Source: Pyricularia pennisetigena (Eukaryota; Ascomycota; Sordariomycetes; Magnaporthales; Pyriculariaceae). Taken from it: a stretch of DNA of 64,000 bases. The stretch is from NCBI RefSeq assembly GCF_004337985.1, contig NC_043741.1, positions 3,596,953 to 3,660,952 of the forward strand, in the 5' to 3' direction. The notes under the pieces were generated by a model. That model was not told the origin of the DNA and did no database searches. It saw only the letters and a list, made by a program, of their open reading frames with translations. Of the stretch, positions 48,827 to 59,914 are shown piece after piece. A program made the translations under genes and the position numbers. Position 1 is the first letter of the stretch. Each line of letters opens with the position of its first letter.

Positions 48827-48841
48827 AGCTCATGGCAGGGA
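48827..48841. repeat. Right target-site duplication of the SINE
   Basis: AGCTCATGGCAGGGA, exact copy of 48337-48351. Confidence 0.9.
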
Positions 48842-50249
48842 TGTAGGATGTATTCTGTTTTACTATCACCGATGAAACGAGGAAAGACATACAGTAAACG
48901 AAAGCGATTGTCGTGTCGTGTAGGTGACCTGGACCATGGAAGTTCAAGGGAGGGAGGGGACGGGATATGCGGAACAAAATGCCCGTTCATACCTACTGGG
49001 TTTTCAGCTTCGGCAGGCAACAGCTGCCCATGCTGCAGTGCATATCGCAATAGATGCGGCCCAGCTTGCCCGGCTGCATTAAAACCCCCAAGTACCTACA
49101 GCAATGTGTTCAGGTCATCGCCAATTGCAAACATCTTGACAACTTGGTCCTGCTGAAGGTAATTTGTAGCTAATGTAGGGTATAACAGGGAGTTTTCGCC
49201 GATAGCGGAGTAGCTGAGTACCTATGAGCGGCATGAGTTAGTTGTAAGCTGCCGTAGGTTCGAGGTAGGTAGCGAAGAGCCCACAAGTATGCAATGTGTT
49301 CTTGCGGTTCCGCTTTTGGCTTTCACAAACAGCCAAGACCTTGCGGATACAGTGCTTCGGACAATGCTGCGTATTTACCGGGAACCGGCCAGCCGGTAAA
49401 AGGAGCCCGCTCATCACTTAAGCGCGAGGCCGATGGAGAATATTACAGAAATTAGCCTTGCGGGGCTCTGATATCAACTACGACGTGATGAGTCGTCGAT
49501 GAAAAGTGACACAGGTATGCTTTTTTTTTTTTTTTTTGGTGGGGGTATGTACCGGCACACCTAAAGTACAGAGTGCCTAGGTAGCCAAGTAGTTATACAT
49601 GCACAAAGATCGTTCAAGATACCGGATCTCTTTTTCTCCAGACCGATCAAAGACCTGAAAAAAAAATCTCGAAAAGCAACTTAAAGAGGAGAAAAAAAGA
49701 GAGGGAATATCCAAGAAGAAACGAACAGACCTTGGCAAAAAAAGATCATGTGCCACTTTACACGTCCCACGGTAGTGGAGTCTGCGTATCGGCAGTAACC
49801 TCAAACATCCTCTCAAGAGCGTTACCAATTTGCTTCTTCCAAAGATCCACTTGCTTCCATTTGAGTTTCCACCGTCGGCATCGCCGGTTCGCGCGAAATT
49901 AGAGGACTTGATGGGCGAGAGAGTACCCAGCCAGGTACACGGTAATAACAGTAATTCCGGAGTCAAATAGTCATCAGAGACATGTCACAGCAAGATCCAC
50001 GATCTGGTGGGTGCAGAACCATAAAAAGCCAATCCCGCTTGGGGGAAACAGGGGGTCAAATAATTAGGTAGGAAAAAAAAAGAGGAGGGAAAAAGGAAAT
50101 CTCCCCTGTAACCTGCAAGGAACCATGCAAGTTCATCAGCTCGCCAGGGTGCAAAGTGTGGAAACCCAGGTTTTTCCAGAAGAAACCAAGAAGAAAATTA
50201 CTGCGTAATTATTGCGGTACAAAGGAGTAGACCCTCCTTCCAGGTCGAC

Positions 50250-50270
50250 TTTTTTTTTTTTTTTTTTTTT
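50250..50270. repeat. Poly(T) homopolymer
   Basis: Uninterrupted T run of about 21 nt. Confidence 0.93.
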
Positions 50271-51730
50271 CACATGTCTTCTGCCTACGCTTCGCACACG
50301 CCCGAAAAACAAGTCAGCCCACTCAACTCTTGGACACTGGACAATCAAAGGAGGGCCTTGTCCCACGCGTGGGAGCAGGCAAATTCAAATTCAGTCGGAA
50401 CAGTGCCTGGGCGCTGCGCACGATCCCAATTCTGGCAATTGGAGAGCTGAGCCTTGTCGCAATCTTCCCTGACGTTTGGCAGGAAGACACCCGCGGACCA
50501 GTCGGAAGGCGCGAGGCGTCTTCCGCGAGAGTTCCACTGTGCCACGCGGCTTCCTTCCCCGGAGGGGGCAAGCCAGTCGGGGCTCGTCCGACCACCGTTG
50601 GCAAAAAGGCTCACCCCACACCAGCAATCCAGAGGGACGAATGGTTGGCTGATGGGATGGCTATCAGGCGCCACCCTTGAGAGTTTGGGCGGGCTGTTTG
50701 GGCTAGGGAATTAATTAGCGAGGCTTTGACGAGGGTGTCTTTTGTTGTTCCTGTACTGCATCTCCGTTTTTTGCCTTTTGATTTCTTTTTTGAATGCACA
50801 AAATGCAACCAAGCGAAGAATTAATGGAGGAAGAAATCACTTGATCTGCGATCATTTCGCGATTGGACAAGGTATGTCTAGACGTTAAAATCTTTCTAAC
50901 GGGGCAAAAGATGAATAAAAACAAAGATTAAAAATAAAACTAAAATAAAAACTAAAAATAAAAAGTACCGTGTACATTCTCGATTGCATCTCTACTTTAT
51001 ATGGACTGTACTACTCACTGTACAAAGAAACAAAAGGCCGATCGTTCAAGCACATCATATTATTCCCAACCTTGAAACCTGCCCGTACGATGGTGACCGG
51101 TCCCACGGAATCCACTCGCGAAATTGGAACTGTTTTATCCCCCGCCTCGTGCTGGAATTATGACGAAGTTTAGATGTTGTAACATGAGATTTTCTGCTCA
51201 GTCCAGCCAGGGGTTAGGACGACCGGTTGCAACATCCGGGCTCAAAAAAACCCACGCTTTTCACCCGAAAGGGAGCCGGACTTGCAGCTTGCGCACTAAA
51301 GCGACTGGGCAAGCCGGCTGCATCTGCAGCTTGTACAAGGTCTGAGGTGCCAAAAGCTCGCGAATCGATCTGAATCTCACGCTCCTACCTGCTTATCCAA
51401 AAAAGTTCCCCGACAACCTAGACATGAACCGTAAACCTGGGATCTGACAGCAGATTTCCGGGTGTATTATAGCTGCTAGCACATGTTGGCGTCACCTTAT
51501 TTGCATGTTCCGTGCCGTAGCCGCGCTGTAGCCGTTCTGCCCAAAAAAGATCTCTGATCAATCTACCGTTCCCGGGCAATCGGTTTTGGGTTATGTTGGT
51601 TAACGAGTATCCATCGTATTACAGTAAGTACTTCATGAAACATTGTCGGATGTGACATCCAATTTCCTACGATCATGGAGGCGGACGCACTATCATGCTT
51701 CAACGATGTCGCATACACACGCGCGCGGGC

Positions 51731-51732
<2 letters not shown>

Positions 51733-51772
<40 letters not shown>
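51733..51772. repeat. Poly(A) homopolymer, 40 nt
   Basis: Uninterrupted A run directly after a GC-alternating stretch (gcgcgcgggcgc). Confidence 0.95.
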
Positions 51773-51773
<1 letters not shown>

Positions 51774-53913
51774 CAGGGATGTCCACATCGCTTCGCCAGG
51801 TAGTCTATTGTAGGTGCGTACTTCGTAATAAAATATACTGGCCTACTGGCCAGCTTCCAGGGTGACGCTCTGCTCCTGTCACGAGTTCTCCCCAGACCCG
51901 TGAACCCGGCTTGGGCACCACCTCGCGAGATTGTGGATATTCCTTGGTGGAGTGCAGCCAGGGGTTAAGCTCCATGTGTGACCGCCTTTTCGGCGACGAG
52001 TCTCCACCATTGCTACCATCGCATAAGCAGTATGCTAGTTAGACAGTAGTACTGTGCTACTTTGGACATTGTCTTGGAACCGGCAGTGCTCAATAGAAAA
52101 TCCGCTGGCAAGGGAAAAAAGCAAGACAGATGATACAGTAGATGTGTGGTAACATGCCAAGCCTGCTGCTACGAGGAAACATCATTTTCTTTGCCTTTAC
52201 TTACTGCTGGCATGCTTGAGATAAAAAATAATAATAAAAAAACCACCGGCAGAGTCGCCTAGATCGTCACTGCATTAGCGTCTTGTTGGCTCCCGCGTGG
52301 GCTCGGCAGCCATGAGATCTCAAACCAGGCCGCTTGGACATATTTCGATCATCGTTCCAAGCCAACAGCCCCCCATTGCCCGCCCGGGAAAACTTCGGTC
52401 GTGTGGCAGGACTTACCTATTGGCATTGTCGTTTATGACAGACAGAATTGATGGCCTGTTTGGATACGATGACAGGTTGGCATTTGACGTATGCTGATTG
52501 CAGGGCAGCGGTGAAAAAAAAAGGTGGCATGTGATCGCCATACGGACTTGTTGGCTGGTTGCGTCCCGAAAGAATTGCATTCTGTCGATCTTTGGGGTTC
52601 AGCAGGGCAGATAGATACAAGGGTATATACATAGGGTATGACTGAAGCATGCCGCCGCCGTTGAGCCGAACTGTGTTCAGGCTGAAAGGAGGGGCCATTC
52701 AAAATGCGGCAGACACGTTGTGCAGTCTCACAGGCTGCGAAACTGCGCGTCAAACCGCCGCGATGGGGCAGGATTGGTGACTGTCAATGTCGGTGAGCTG
52801 AAAGCAGTCCACTTGTCCTAGAAGGACTGGATAATATTAAAATGCACAAAGGCTGAGCAGCAACGATGACTCTTTTTCTCATGCGTGAAATCTTGGAAAC
52901 CCATGTTTTCTTACTTTGATTACATAGTAAAGCCAGGTGCTCTCACGGCGTCGGGCGTTGATGTCTACCTTACCCACCCCGCTGTAGGGCGGGCGTCGTA
53001 GGCTTCTGGAAAAAAAAAAAACAGAGGCTGTTCGTTCCCACCCATGATTCACCGCCTGACATGCGGTGATACTGACGTTAGTGCATGCTTATACGTGGGA
53101 GGGAGCTCGGAATTCACGGGGATGTCCCACATAAGGCTGTCGGGTCCCACCAACAGTCTGAAATCTCCACAAAAAGCTTCGATGACAACAGAAGCTGCCC
53201 GGGTACCTGGGCTTGCCAGGGAGTAGGGCAAGGAGGACTCCTGGCGAACCATTGTCAATCTTGCTTGCCAAGCAAGGCAGGCACCGGGCGAAAATGGTTA
53301 ACAGTGACCACGCGGTAAAGGTAAATCAGAACCTGGACCAAAACACAACCAGATTCCGAGAGTCCACATCAGCTGACGGATACATACCTGAAAAAAAATA
53401 CCTTGATATTGCAATGACCAATGACCGCATTACTACGCAAAACTCGGTCTGTAGCCTGGCTTTTGATTCTTTCGCAAACACAGTGGCCCCTCTGCACAGG
53501 CAGGACAAACAGTGGTGGACCTACTCTCACGGTATGGCTAGCTGATCTCATGTACACTATTACTGTTTAGAAATAAGGACAGTTGGTGAGGAGCTTTTGT
53601 TCGCGGCTATTAGCAAACCGAGGAAAAGTAAAGTGCAACCCCATGGAGAAGGATTAATTAGAATAAGTGGTACAATAAATACCACTGCCCAGGTAAATGC
53701 CCGCCCCGTCTTGTCCGGATTGTTGGTAAGTACTGTAAGCCGTCGCACTGCTTCTGATTACGACGCACAACTGCATGCACACTGTGAGGTGACCCGCTCA
53801 AAAGTACCAGGGTACCTAAGAGGGTAAAGGAAGGAAAGGCACACACCGGGCAATCGGGTGGGTTCGACCCCGGCTGGCTGCAACGCGACGCAGGCCAAAA
53901 AGTCAAAATGAAC

Positions 53914-53938
53914 TTTTTTTTTTTTTTTTTTTTTTTTT
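53914..53938. repeat. Poly(T) homopolymer, 25 nt
   Basis: Uninterrupted T run followed by CT-rich sequence. Confidence 0.93.
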
Positions 53939-55196
53939 CTCTCACCCTCCCCTTTCCTTTTTGTTTCCCTCCCTGAGGTCCCGAAAAAAAGGAAGAACCG
54001 GGTCGAGGGTCGCAGGGGGGCCCGCCCACGCCCATATATCCCTGCACTCACTCTCCAAGCCCCATGTCTCTCTTTTCGCAAGACAATCGTGGCAATTGGC
54101 AAGGAACTGGTAGACCGGGACCGGCTTGCATCGTCGGGCACTTGCCGCCCAGTTACAATTAGCCCTGCCCTGGCTTCTTTGCTAAGGTAGGTACCTCCGA
54201 AAGTTCCTGGAAAGCAGCGTGGAGCTACCAGCTCGAACCAGTGCCGGGATCCCTTCGCAAGATGACCACTAGAACCTTTAATCCCTTCCTGAATCTACCT
54301 AGTCAGAAGAGGATCTGCTTGTTCGCCTTTGGGTCAAAGTGTCAACGCGACACCGCCGTTTCACTCCTCCCAATAAAAATAATAATAATAGAAATAATTT
54401 AAAAAATGAAAAAGAGGAAAAGCAATGACAAAAAAAAGAAAGGAAAATACCTTACATCTCCTTTCCCCCTAATCCAGGTACCCGCCACACCTGCTAACAG
54501 AAGTAGATAGACCTGGTGACCTCGCACCTCTTTTGTCCATTGCCTTTAATTATTTTATTTTAATTTCTCTCTCTAGCCACGCCCATCTTTTCCACCTATC
54601 CACATTGTCTGTTCTGTACACGCCTCCTCCGTATCTCTCACCGGCTCCCAAGGACGAATTGTTTCTTCCCTCCTTTTTGCTCGACTACATAAATGAGGCT
54701 GCTTGCTTCCTGTTACATCACGTTGCGTTTTACTTGCCCAGACCCTTGAGACTGCATATCTGACCATCCTCTTCTTTGACGATCACTACACGGTCAACAA
54801 ATAAACTGGGGGCCATCTTGCAGTTAACTATATCTAACCGGTGATTCGTTATTTAACTACCGCCTTTGAACTCGGACCTCTGGAGAAACGTCTTAAGAGA
54901 TCGAGCGTCCTCCTTCCCGACCAGCCCACGGCCCTAGGAACTGGTCCCATCCTTGACAGAACGTGGCCCACAGACATCAAGCTCACTCATGAGCTAAACG
55001 CTTGTTCTCTGTTCCTGTCTTCCTGCAGAATTCTTCCCTCTTGCAACCTGACATAACAAAACCAATTGCACTCATCATACACAACACATACCTAGACCGT
55101 GGTGCCCTTTCACCACATCTAGCATCTGGCGTCCCTGTACACAAACAGGTATTCAAGCACTGGTAGGAACCACCAGACCTCGTCGTCTTCATAACG

Positions 55197-57273
55197 ATGG
55201 GGAGGTCTTGTATGAGCCTGAGCAGGCGTAGCTCGGCATCGGCTCCGCCTGCAGCTTCGAACTCGCCGCCGTTCCCAAAGCAGCAGCTTCTTGTTCTCGG
55301 TATGTGATCTGCCGGGCCCCGAGGTGGGGGGTTGCCTTCATAATGAGACATGTCCATGAGACTCGAGGGGCTTGGTCATCTGTTAACAACGACTTGCCAT
55401 CCATGTAGCATTATGCAGGATATGCGAGCCAATCGCTTTCATGGGAATATTCCCCTATATCTACTCCATGGTCCAGGATTTCAAAATAACTGAGGACGAG
55501 AGCACCATTGCCATGTACGCCGGCATGGTCACCTCTGCATTCACCTTTGCTGAGTTTTCGACGGGCGTTTTATGGGGACGCCTGAGCGACAAGGTCGGGA
55601 GAAAGCCCATTCTACTCATGGGGCTGGTTGGAACGGCGATCAGCGTGCTTCTTTTTGGGTTTTCACCAAATCTTTATGTTGCACTCTTCGCCAGGGCTCT
55701 GGGCGGGTTTCTCAACGGGTATGGAATCTCCTCCCTGGTGTCGATGGAGGTGGGGTATCTCCCCGCGGTTGAGCAAATGATCTGACATTGTTTTACAGCA
55801 ACATTGGCGTCTTGCAAACGACGGTTGCGGAGTTGGTAAAGTGCAAGGAGCATCAGCGTAAGTCCTCTACTATTTTCACAGCAGGCGCCCAGTTTTTGCT
55901 CGTATTTACTAACATGACGACAGCCCGCGCTTATACTATCATGCCTACGGTATGGTGCTTAGGGTAAGCTGCGAAAGCCCCATCCATCGTGGTTTGGCCA
56001 AGTGAAGCTGTAGCTAAATCATGACGAAATTCCAGGTCTATAATCGGCCCGGCCATTGGCGGCGCGTTGGCTAAGCCTTGCAGCACGTACCCCAACGTGT
56101 TCAAGCCAGGCACGATCTGGGAAACGTTCCCTTATCTGTTGCCCAATCTCTTCAGCGCTGGAGCAGTCTTCATTGGGGTTATGATCGGTATCCTCTTCTT
56201 GGACGAGACTCACGCCGAGAAGAAGAAGGAGCGAGACCGGGGCCGAGAGCTCGGAAAAGCATTGGTTGCCAGGCTCCAGTGGCTTTGGACGTCACGAAAA
56301 ACGAGCACCCCCATTGATATCAAAGGGGAGGAGCAGCCGCTACTCTCACGTTTGGACGATGAACCACTCCCTGGCTATCAAACGCAGGAGAGCTCGCCGC
56401 AGCTATCCTCTCAGAAGCCTTCTGATTCACTGGATGAATTGGACTTGTCGGCTGCAACAATTACTGTCGATGACGGAGAGCAGGTCGAGGCGGCCAAGAA
56501 GAACAAGACCTTCACTAAGCCCGTCATTCTCAATATTGTCGCATATGGAATTTTGGCCTTGTAAGTTGCATCTACGGTGATGCCATTGTTGGTATAATCC
56601 CAATGCGACGTGGGCTGACTTGACTGACTCCTGCTCGATAAGCCACACCATGACCTACGACCAGCTCCTCCCCATCTTTTTGAGCACTTCTCCCCAACAC
56701 AGACCCGTGTCGTTACCCTTCAAGTTTTCCGACGGATTCGGCTACGACACTGCGACTGTTGGTGTCATCATCGGACTGCAGGGCATATACGCTATCCTCT
56801 CGAACCTGGTCATCGTTCCCTTTGTGCTCAGTCACGTTGGGTCTCTGCGCCTATTCAGGCTAACTTCGCTCTCGTACTTTGCGCTGTACTTGGTCACACC
56901 GTATCTGGTGCTCCTCCCGGACCACCTTCGCATGTACGGAATTTACGCAGCCCTGGTGTGGAAGTGCACATTCTCGACAATCGCATACCCGAGCAATGCG
57001 ATTCTTCTGGCGAACTCAGCTCCGAGTTTGCTCGCTTTGGGCAGCATAAATGGCGTCGCAGCATCCACAGCGAGCCTATGTCGTGGGTTCGGCCCGACGA
57101 TATCTGGTCTGCTGTACGCAGCGGGTCTCAAGATGGGCTACTCTGGCCTGCCATGGTGGTGCAGTGGACTGATGACCATCGTGGGGGCCTTTGTAAGCCT
57201 TCAGATAACCGACCCTGCAGACAGGACAGACGAGAAGCAGGAAGACATCGAAACAGCACCAGACGCCAGTTGA
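55197..57273 (+). CDS. Major facilitator superfamily transporter (ZIFL/YCR023C-like)
   Basis: Proton-coupled small-molecule transporter with 12 predicted membrane segments. Exons 55197-55299, 55409-55718, 55799-55857, 55924-55963, 56036-56560 and 56643-57273 give about 555 residues; all junctions are in phase. A Ser/Pro-rich cytosolic N-terminus precedes TM1 (LALCRICEPIAFMGIFPYIY). The MFS signature GRLSDKVGRKPI lies between TM2 and TM3. A long acidic cytosolic loop (about residues 230-330) separates the two halves. The second half runs from HTMTYDQLLPIFLST to TIVGAFVSLQITDP. The sequence type recalls yeast YCR023C and plant ZIFL carriers; the substrate is unknown. The tiny exons 3 and 4 are each supported by good donors and acceptors. 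Confidence 0.93.
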
Positions 57274-59914
57274 TTACAACTATTTATCCGAAAAGCACCC
57301 AATGAGACACAGCCTCTCTCCCCAGCTCAAATTTTAATTCAGTTTTGATGCTTTTTTTTCATAATCTTGTTATTAAAATCTTGAACATCTTTTTTTTTTT
57401 TGGTTTGGTTTGGTTTGGACAATGCAATACCCCCCCATGTTTCTCAACTTTTACTACTATGGCTGGCCGGAGCTATGTCTTTCTCACCATGTCCTCATTT
57501 TGTCATTTTCAGCATATCAACGGTGTTTTCAGCGGAAAGCAATCTGTTTTATTTTTACGAGGCCTCGCTTGGCTTCCTGGGGCAAACTTAAAACCTCTCA
57601 TCTGGCAGGGCGCATGAATTGGCAAGGGCTACATGGCATCAGCCACCGGATCTTGATTTTCAGCGTCGATTGTTTTTTTTTTTTTTATCTTTATATTTCT
57701 TCCCCATTTGGTTTACTGTTTCGTCTTCCTATTGCATCCCTCTTCTTCTCTGGACATGACAAATTTCTTTTAGTACAATCTGGCCCGGGAGGCCCAACAA
57801 AAGCAACAAGGACGCAAATGGGATGGCTGGTTGGATGGATACCCTGGGTTTCTCGATCAATATTTGCTTTTTTGGTGTCCTTTTGGTATGGTGCATAGGT
57901 ACTTGTTTGTTACTTAACTGTTGTTTCTCTTTCGAAGCGTTCAATGCCAGCTTGATGACACCTCCCATAATCATGCCAAGCTCTGCTGCTATTGGTCACT
58001 CAACGCGTGATTTGCTTTTTCGCCCCCGATACCTGGCGCTAAAATTTTGGGGACATCGTCGTTTTTTTTTTGTTTTTTTTTGCTTGCATATTTGCCGATT
58101 CAAATACAGGGGAAGAGGCTTGATGTGACACTCTGTTGGACAGCATCATTCGTGTTTTTTTGCAAAAGGGTCGTCGTCTGTCTCCCCCAAAACCTATACT
58201 GATAATTGATCCACGGCATGGGGCTTGAAAACCGTTCTTACCTAACGTACCCAAGATAGCTAGGTACCTACCTAGGTAGGTATCTAAGATTCGATGAAGT
58301 ACGGTATGGTACGCAGGTCGGCATCTACGAATGAGGTGGTTGCTAACATCCGGAACGGATTACGATTGGCCACTTGCGCTTTCTGGCAGCCGATTGTACA
58401 AGGTAAATCCCTGGCGTCGCGATTGTCTTTTTAGGCAAGAGTCATCCACAGACAACTGACCTTTTACGTCCGTAGCACATCAAACACCGCCACATACACA
58501 GCTACGTTGATTGCAAGAGGGCAACTGTCGAATGATGGAACCCAAACGGCAGCCCCTACCTATGACCTGCATTGACATGGAAGTCAAAGTGTGAAATCCA
58601 GAAATGATGGGGAGCAAGCAAAAGAAAGGAAAGGAAGGGTGCATACCCAAGGCACCTTTCCTTTCTACCGCGTAGCGCAACGTAAAGTATGGCACCTGCC
58701 TATCTATGAGGTAGGGGTTTGTTGAGGTCAATCTGGGGGCTGCGTTTTTTTTTTCTTTTTCTTTTCTTTCTTTCGTTCCATGCTGGCACATAACTGGCTG
58801 GCTTGCTGCAAGTACCCGGCCCGCTGCATTTATTCCCCTCTCCCACCTCCCAAGAGTACACAAGCATCATATTTATGCTCAAAGCAACCCGATCCCCATA
58901 CTCTGTCCTGCCTGCCAGCACAACGGGCAGGGCTGGCGGCGTCGCTTGCAAACGCTCAAGTGGAGGCCCTCTAATCTTTTTATCTTTTTTTTTTTATTTC
59001 TTGCTTATTTTGTTTGTGTTTTCATTTTATTTTTGGTCCTGTCTGTCATCCTTTTCTCTCTTCCTCACTTTGGGTAACACAGCATTGCATCCTTCTTCCT
59101 GCCTAATCGATTGGATGCAACACTCATTCCCTGAGTCTGCAACGGAACATGGGGCCCGAAACGTAGACGCACAAAGAACTTGGCTTGGTTAGGGTAGCAT
59201 CCTTGCACACGAGAGAAGGAAGAGGCTTTTCGAAGCGGGCGTCGCCTCTCCACCTTTCTTCTCGATTTTCTGTCTATTCGATCGCTTGTCGTCAACCTCT
59301 TGTTTAATCCTTGTTTTCTTCTCCCCTTTTCGCAATCGCTTATGGGCGAGGCAGATATTCTAAGTTTTAAATCTTCACCCCGGGCGCCATAATCTCTACG
59401 TATCCGTCGTATCGGAGACCAAGGCATCTATCCAACTTTCAGGGCTCAAAATCAGACAGAAACTTGACGTGGTCTTTATCGGGTCAAGTGGATGCCCACA
59501 CACCGATTCATACATACCCAGGTGGATAGAGGTAGACATCAACAAAGGGGTTACTCCCAATCGATCGAGGCTTGAGGTTTTCTTGGTCTTGGTCTTGGTC
59601 TTTACCGGGCGGGAGGACAGCACGAGACGTCCACATACCCTACTGCTATTGCAGCTCGAAAGAAATATCCTACCTGACAGAGGGACAAGCTCCATGCTGA
59701 AACGTCTACAATTTACACCAGGACCCTTATAACAAGCCCTTGGTGGTTCATCCTCAACTTCATTAAGGTGGTTGTGGTGGTATTTCATTTTATCTCCCGG
59801 TCTTGATGACGGAGGGGCTAGCAACCCGGGCTGGGCCTTCACTACTACTCGTCGGCCTCAGTTTTGATCCCATCATTGCTGCCCTCTCTGTCCACCCGGG
59901 GCAGAACAGACATC
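57274..59914. other. Intergenic region with simple repeats
   Basis: 2.6 kb without a supported gene. It contains GGTTT repeats near 57400-57417, several T runs, the palindrome-like TAGGTACCTACCTAGG block at 58261 and TCTTGG repeats near 59583-59602. The right end includes a long probable leader for the Zn2Cys6 gene, with several short upstream frames. Confidence 0.5.
58261..58282. repeat. TAGGTACCTACCTAGGTAGG motif block
   Basis: A short block built of TAGG/CCTA units, partly palindromic. Related blocks occur at 9084-9098, 14821-14836, 45110-45124 and 54185-54196, always outside coding exons. Confidence 0.7.

Larger units (their letters stand above)
44687..55196. other. 10.5 kb gene-poor, repeat-rich region
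   Basis: Apart from the SINE at 48.35-48.83 kb I support no gene here. It holds a (CA)n tract, a 9-nt tandem repeat and several long A or T homopolymers. Short AT-only stretches occur too (for example 50905-50965 and 54370-54420). A weakly coding-like minus-strand stretch at 46263-46855 has no recognisable family. The right end is the MFS-gene promoter, with a CT-rich leader. Confidence 0.5.

Noticed and set aside
50323..50714. Overlapping open frames in several frames on both strands
   Set aside because: Several frames are open at once, reflecting locally GC-richer composition; none shows family motifs or splice partners.
53855..53890. GGTTCGACC box resembling a tRNA B box on the + strand
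   Set aside because: No A box or matching acceptor stem in the preceding 80 nt.
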